Assembly: GCA_963169105.1 (NCBI GenBank)
Contig: OY720633.1
Location: 159,913,780 to 159,977,779, forward strand
Source: Ceriagrion tenellum
Taxonomy: Eukaryota; Arthropoda; Insecta; Odonata; Coenagrionidae
Length of the DNA: 64,000 bases
Reading direction: 5' to 3'
Part shown: positions 58,301-64,000 of the stretch, in pieces
Layout: each line of letters starts with the position of its first letter
How positions within the stretch are numbered: the stretch's first letter is position 1
Notes under the pieces: model-generated
What the model saw: the letters and a program-made list of their open reading frames with translations, nothing else
What the model was told of the DNA's origin: nothing
Databases searched by the model: none
Program-made: the position numbers and the translations under genes

Positions 58301-60500
58301 CGGGGTGACCTCACGAGTAACATTGCTTCGGGTCACGAGTGTGATCTCCGGCTGGATCTTGAAATTGCGCAGTCACGCCCGCTTTCGAAAATGAATCCCA
58401 CCGCCCCAGCACACTAGATTAGGGTATCATGTTTCCGTATTGAGTGAAATATTAGGAATTCTCTTTAAAGCGTCAGGCCTAACATGGAGAATAATATTCT
58501 TTAAAAATATACTTTAGCGAATCGCAGAAATTCAATTCCTCAACCGGGAAATACTTAATGACGATATTAATGAGTTGTAATATGCTGTGTCAATAGGGCT
58601 CTCTACAATAACGAGCATCAATAGTAAATAAGGTATTTTCGATAGGCACGTTTTGTGTCCGAGATTTCTAAAAAGTCAAGTTTTCTATTATTGTAAATTT
58701 AAAAAAGTCTTTTTCGAATTGGTCTTATAGGTTAAAAATAATTTATTCATACGCTGAGCTATAGTCATCAAATTTAGGTTACCTTTTGGCTAATATTTAC
58801 TGGAAATTACTGACTTTCATTTAAGTATAGATCAAGGATAAGTACGGAAGACGTGATACTTATATGTAACTAAACCTCAAAGCGTATTCTATTAGAGGAT
58901 TAATGATCATCAGCATATATTTTTAAGTTCTGAATTACCTTAATGGAAGTATTCATGGGTTGTTTATATTGCTCAACACTTCTTAATGTGAAATATCAAT
59001 AAAAATTCTTATGTTCATTGCATTTACTGCTTTTTTCCGAAATCTTGACCATCGTTAAGAGAAAATGAGTATTTCAATGCTACGTTAACTTGTTTTTATC
59101 ATCTTACATCAAGTTTGAAATATGTAATGTGGCCTCTGACGTCCTTCAGTTCCCTAATATTGGATCGTAAACATGTTCATTAGAGTGTCAATCCGGCTGC
59201 CCAATCTTCTCTCCCCTTCATCACACTTTTTTTATTTTTTTACATGTTGAATTCGCACCAGATATTCGCACCAGGGCGCACATTTGTATCCTCAGTTGCC
59301 TCGTGCTTCTGCTGTTTTGGCCTTCACAACTCTTCTCTTTTCTGTCACCCTATGCGGGGGTCGTTAGAACCGCTGGCTCATTTAGACTGGCACTGCTTCT
59401 CAGCCCATCGCCCTGCCGTTTGAAATCATCTTTGCCTCTTATCCCATTCTTCTTTGTCAAATTTTCCCATCATTTTTTAAAATGGTAGCGCCTAAAATTT
59501 AACGAAGACAAAAATATGGAAGGTGATTCTTTTCATGCTTTCTTCAAAGCCAATGGATGAACTGCTCATAAATAATTCGTCGCGTTTTCTCGCTAGAGCT
59601 ATTTCTATTCGAGGACAAGTGCAATGTTATGGAAACAATTTCAAGTCCTGTGGAACAGAGACATCGTGCATCATCAATCATGAAACTTCGAGGAGAAGCG
59701 AATTAATTGTCTGAGGAGCGGATATGTGCTGTATTGTGCGTGTCATTTTCTCCGATGGAAATTTATGAGGTTTACTGAAACAGCTAATCCCGAAATCTGG
59801 AAAATGTACCATACGCATAAACCACAAAGTAATCGTTTTCTCCTTGGAATACTTGCGTGCGTATTAATTGAGGCTGACAATTGCACGTTGTGGGTAATGT
59901 TGCTCACGCAAGGTTGTGCAGCATTCGTGATGACATTTCATGACTTTCGAAAAATAGTCCATTTTTAGTGACTGAACAAAATAAGTCCTAACGCAAAAAA
60001 AGAGAAAATAGGCATTTGCGAACGATTTTTGTATTTATTTTCTCAATTCTTATCAATTCCTGCAATTTTGATTGTATATATTTCGTAGAATGCATAGAAA
60101 TTTAATCTGTTTTTGTAGATTTAATCACGCATCGCGCTGTGATTATCGTTCGTGTTCCCGCAATGCGTAGAGCAAACATTATTGCCAAGCTGTAACCTTC
60201 TTACCATAAAGCATCTACAAAATCTTGACTTGGATATCCTGCGTCTTATGGTAAAACGAAAACTGGCGATGAAAACATCCTTGTGTTACAGTTTTCTGAT
60301 CCGGAAAACTTGTACTGAAAAGTTTTTTTTGCTCGAAAATTATTTGAACGTAAGGAGAACTGAATCAGCCGGGTAATCTCTCCATGTTAAAATATTTATT
60401 TCGGAGAATTTTCATTACCTCAGCAACTCACGACTTTTCTACGTGAAATACCCGTTGAAATTAAAGTATGTGAGTGAAATTCGACTTTCGAATCTTAAGT
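58301..60500. other. Non-coding DNA
   Basis: AT-rich; frames of 60-80 codons without recognisable content. Confidence 0.35.
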
Positions 60501-60504
60501 CTTT

Positions 60505-60780
60505 CTTATAGAGTGAAACGAATGGTGCGAGAGGTAGAGGTAGGCCGAGAAAGTTGTGGTTGAGGAAATTCTTAGGAGGAGGAATAGTAGGAGTCTTAAA
60601 AACATGAGGGCGGGTAAGAAGCAGCGTATGGGGGTAAATGAGGCAAAAGAGGATTGCAAGGATAGGTCACTGTGGAGGAAATTATTGAAGCAGAGGTAGG
60701 TGTACAAATATGTATCAATGAGTGAAACTTTGTGACAGTGCCAATCCCGGAAGGGAGCGGCGTGATTGGTATGCATGCAT
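60505..60780 (+). pseudogene. Non-LTR retrotransposon ORF2 terminus and 3' end
   Basis: Plus strand: GRPRKLWL in one frame, then after a slip VVEEILRRRNSRSLKNMRAG and KKQRMGVNEAKEDCKDRSLW-RKLLKQR and TAG near 60,698. GRGRP-x-K-x-W, then an R-x-x-x-x-D-R-x-x-W-R terminus, is the usual end of LINE ORF2. The following ~80 bases end in a short ATGCATGCATGTATGTA tandem, as is common at LINE 3' ends. Only the last ~65 codons remain. Confidence 0.65.
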
Positions 60781-61284
60781 GTATGTAAGTCTTCCTTATA
60801 TCTAGTGTTTCAGTGATATTTCGCGCATTCTCCTCTCCACTTTCCGCTTGAAACTAATCGTCTACTCGCGTAACGCCCGTGTTTTAAGCTTCGCGTGGAT
60901 GAATGTACTTACGTCCTCGAGCGTCATTCCGTCACTTCTTTTGTTTCTTTTCAATTACAACACCTCGTCGTTCCACCGCGCGGCTCCTTTTATTTCAGAC
61001 GCACTCGGATTGCGTGCACTCACGCCCTTCTCTTCCGACTCCTCTTTTTATCCATTTTTTCCCCGTACGTGTTGAATTTTTTTCCATCCAACCATTGTGA
61101 CGTCTGACACTCTGCCCGCGACCTCATGACGTCCATCTCATCCTTTCACTCACCCACTCATGTCTTATTTCTTGTCTCATAATGTATTCACGCGCCCTTC
61201 ATTTGCGCTACAGCAGCGCCAATTGGCCTAACGTTTTGCGGACATAAGTAATAATGATTTTAGCTATACCATGATTACCATTCC
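60781..61284. other. Non-coding DNA
   Basis: Pyrimidine-biased; three overlapping frames of 65-75 codons are unrecognised. Confidence 0.35.
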
Positions 61285-61832
61285 CTTAAGGTAGTTTAAG
61301 CGAGATATGATTTCACCTAGAGCTCAATGATTTTCGTCTCATGGTCAAAGAAAAATGTCTCACCTTTCCAAAGGCACTAAAATATCAGGCACTTAACTCA
61401 CTACTTTCCATTATTATTAGATATTAGCCAAAAAGTAGACACCGTTGTCCATGGTATACGGTACTCATATGGCCACTGGGGAGACTGTACATAAATAATG
61501 AGGAATTTAAAACGTCTAGGTCTCGTCAGAAATATAACAGTGTATAGTTTGCATATTTTCTCGAATATTAAAAAAATTGATTAACAGCTCACCGCAGTAA
61601 TTTTTACGGGACCGCGAAAAAACCTTTCTTCGAGACAGCGATTTCAACGTGCAGCGTGAAATAAATGAGTGTGAAATTTCTCTGCTTTTAATTTTAAAAT
61701 ATTTTGTATGCATTTAGGGGTAAAATGGTGAAATAATGCCCTTGTATAGCATTCTTTGAGTAGTTCAAATCAATAGGGTTATATCAGAACTCCTCTAAAA
61801 ATCTCGGACCCTATTTTCGGTTGGTGAACTTA
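61285..61832 (+). mobile_element. Dispersed inverted-repeat element, copy C
   Basis: TTAAGGTAGTTTAAGCGAGA at 61,286-61,305 is the left terminus. Similarity with copy B (41,028 onward) is clear to about 61,675: TTTCACCTAG, TCAATGA, TACGGTACT, AAATAATGAGGAATTT vs ACAAAATGAGGAATTT, CACCGCAG, AAATGAGT. The right third is diverged; a possible right end is ATCTCGGACCCTATTTTC near 61,800-61,820. Confidence 0.7.
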
Positions 61833-61959
61833 TTAGCGCCATTGCCGAGGGCCCATATATCAGCCCTCGAATAGTATATGGATGAGTTAGAGTTTGAATT
61901 ACGCATCCAAACCCACCTAATGCCGCTCATTTATCGGATATAATGTGTCTCCTGGAAAC

Positions 61960-62025
61960 GCAGTGACTCTAATGCACGGGTTCATATCTGAACCCTGGTG
62001 CTGATGATTGTGTGAGTATATATCC
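61960..62025 (+). repeat. Possible tRNA-like SINE fragment
   Basis: CAGTGACTCTAATGCACGGG-TTCATATCTGAACCCTGG: a B-box-like GGTTCATATCTG inside a perfect GGGTTCA/TGAACCC hairpin. Too short and diverged to assign to the SINE family above. Confidence 0.25.
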
Positions 62026-62479
62026 CCAAGAATATACCAAAAAGCATGGATCAGTGAGAAGTTGAACGGTGTAATAGCTGAAATTCTTGGATAGGAAACG
62101 TAATGGTCTTTATAATCATTCTGTGTTTTGCTTTCGAAACCTCGTCAGCTTCATTTGCACGTGTTGATATTGGTTGCGCGAATAATATAACAAAAAACAT
62201 ATTCTAGAAAATTCTCTACAAAAAAAGCTGGATTAAGACGGCGTTAGTGTTTGGGAATTGAACTAGGATGGGATTTTGAATTTCTCAAATGCGTGCGGAA
62301 TATCTCTTTTATTTCTATAAATTAACCTGGTTGCATATTCTTTCGGTATTATTTTTTTTTAGTAGTTTACCAATTTGGTGAAAGTTATTCTCAGAGTAAT
62401 TCGGAAGTAGAGGTGTCTTCAGGATTAATTCGGATTCCGTCGGAAAAATGCCTCGTGCCTGAGGTTGGCAGCTCTGCAT

Positions 62480-62775
62480 TCCGCTCTCCTAGGCCACCTT
62501 CCCATCCCCTGAGCTCACTCCCACCCCCTTCTCACGCACGTGCTCTTTCTTCATCTCATTTATCCTTTTTCTCTCTCCTTTCCCTCATTCCTCCCCTGCT
62601 CCGCCCCTCTCCCCCCCTTGTCCATCCCACCACGCCTCCGCTTTCTTCTGTTTCTCTTCTCTTCCTAGGCGATACACGCCACTCCCGCTCTCGCCTCTGT
62701 CCATTTCTCTTCCCGTCCGCTCATTCTTCCTCCTCCTCTTACTCTCAGTCTTTATTTCTGTCGCATCTTTCGTGA
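62480..62775. repeat. Pyrimidine-rich low-complexity tract
   Basis: The plus strand is almost all C/T (CCTCTCCCCCCC and similar). The 120-codon plus frame and 89-codon minus frame over it are low-complexity. Confidence 0.6.
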
Positions 62776-63560
62776 TCCTCTTAAGAAACTCTCTCTTCCT
62801 GACAATGTCTCTCACCTGGCCATTCACTTTCCCGCACAAGATATCCGTCTTCATGGCCGAGAACTATTTGTGTGGAAGTACTAAAGACGAAATTAAGCGT
62901 TTTGACTCAGACGTGGGGCCGTTTCTGATTGAATACATTTGATTAATTTTCAGCGTTTATCTCAGTAAGCGGTTCCCAAATTTTTTTCAACTGCGGAGCC
63001 ATTTTTGGAGCAAAAGTTTGTCGTGGAGATTCCCTGGAAATATTTACTTTTTAGTTCTATCTATGTTCTATGAGGCGTATTACACGCCATACTTACACGG
63101 AAGTATGAATAATAAGGTGTATGTGCATCAGTTTAATTGTTATGTTCCTTGTCATCCACTGTCATTCACATTCTCTAAGTATTGTCCGCCCAGCGATGAA
63201 TTTGGTCTTGCGAAGAAAGGAAGAATTTCATTTATTTGTCGCGTCATCCAAGATGTTGGAAAAATTACAGTCTGCCTGACACTAATTTTCCATCCTTTAT
63301 TTTTTCGTTCTTTTGCGCTCACTGCGCACACGGGGTAGCCTTGGGAAATATATATCTCTCTCCGCAGTTCTTTGTGACTTTCCCAAGCTACTGCACACCG
63401 CATATCATATTGCCACAGGATGTAGAAGCGATCACGGGGTATCCTTTGGGTATTGACTGATAAAATAAGAGTGACGTGCTTAGAAAATACAAACATCATC
63501 GTAGAATAGTGGAGCTGAAACGAAGGAGCGAAAAATTAAAAAATGGGACGTAAATATGCC
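62776..63560. other. Non-coding DNA
   Basis: Frames of 106 (plus) and 115 (minus) codons overlap near 63.0-63.5 kb; neither is recognised. Confidence 0.35.
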
Positions 63561-63564
63561 TCCG

Positions 63565-63880
63565 TACTGGCTTACCATACCAATGGGGGTTCAAATAACG
63601 GCAGAGGTGGATATTTTTCAGGGGAAACCCGGTCACTACTTGGGTGTCTTGTGGAGGGCAATTCAACTCCAGTGCTCAATCTATTGGATGAGAAGATGAA
63701 CCATGGTCCTTTAGTTCGTTAACCTTGGCGCATTACGTTAAAGGCAGGCTAATGCCGACACGTCGCCTGGTTTCTTTCCACTCTTCCTCCGCTCCCAAAA
63801 GATCCCTCCCTTTCCTGCCTACCAACCTGACCTCAATGGTGCAAATGGTCCTTTCAGTAGATACTGCATTCATAAGGCTC
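63565..63880 (+). mobile_element. tRNA-derived SINE, copy B
   Basis: Matches 48,013-48,274: GGTTCAAATAAC (degenerate B-box, 63,588 onward), GCAGAGGTGGATATTTTTCAGG, CTACTTGGGTGTCTTGTGGA-GGGCAATTCAA, CTTGGCGCATTACGTTAAAG, GCAGGCTAATGCCGACACG, GGTTTCTTTCCACTC, and CAATGGTGCAAATGGTC. About 70-75% identical by eye. No target duplication was identified. Confidence 0.75.
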
Positions 63881-64000
63881 TTGCATCTCAGAATATTCCC
63901 GAAAAATTCCGTTCATATCAATTTGAATTATTAATCAATTCTTCCTAGAAAAATATGGTTAACTTCTACGTTGATATGTTGATATTCGATTTTTTACGTA

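Noticed and set aside
1..64000. CRISPR array, bacterial operons, rRNA genes
   Set aside because: No regularly spaced identical repeats, no ribosome-binding-site/gene trains and no rRNA-like sequence; the window is eukaryotic in character.

Overview
The window reads as eukaryotic, intron/intergenic-type DNA. It is AT-rich by eye, with almost no uninterrupted coding capacity but many relics of transposable elements. The mix points to an arthropod, probably an insect: hAT elements with perfect 8-bp target duplications, a Helitron helicase relic, several decayed non-LTR retrotransposon ORF2 tails, a Ty3/gypsy-type gag relic, tRNA-derived SINEs, hammerhead-ribozyme-like modules of the kind known from Penelope-like retroelements, and TATA + TCAG-type initiator promoters. 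I cannot name the species. I found no complete host protein-coding gene that I recognise. Nearly all open frames of 60-320 codons are shadows, low-complexity frames in CpG-rich DNA, or transposon fragments.

Layout. 0-12 kb: one copy of a dispersed short inverted-repeat element (0.4-0.7 kb); an LTR-retrotransposon relic with gag (1.9-2.5 kb); a 113-bp fold-back carrying a ribozyme-like sequence (4.0 kb); a possible 1.9-kb DNA transposon with about 110-bp diverged inverted ends (4.6-6.5 kb); a duplicated ~300-bp block (7-8 kb); a TATA/Inr core promoter or LTR promoter (8.7 kb); a Helitron helicase tail (9.7-10.0 kb); and a LINE 3' tail (11.1 kb). 11.7-12.25 kb: a ~530-bp near-palindrome. 15.5 kb: the best hammerhead ribozyme candidate, minus strand. 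17.2-17.8 kb: a CpG-rich patch. 23-30.6 kb: three LINE ORF2 fragments around a 2,451-bp hAT element (25,207-27,657). 33.2-34.0 kb: a 512-bp palindrome followed by a second fold-back. 34.1-36.6 kb: the largest CpG-rich region, with a sharp switch of strand asymmetry, the best candidate for a gene's promoter and first exon. 38.2 kb: a CRE + TATA promoter candidate. 41-64 kb: two more copies of the short inverted-repeat element, three copies of one tRNA-derived SINE (one with a 14-bp target duplication), a possible pogo-type transposase scrap, an 884-bp hAT element (50,426-51,309), another CpG-rich patch (57.7-58.3 kb) and a LINE ORF2 terminus (60.5-60.7 kb).

The genes do not form a pathway. The coherent story is of successive transposon insertions in non-coding DNA around one or more CpG-rich promoter regions. 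The most unusual signal is a set of related ribozyme-like modules. They share a compact two-base-pair stem III with a four-base loop and, where the core is readable, an extra U next to the core. One copy is intact enough to be catalytically testable.
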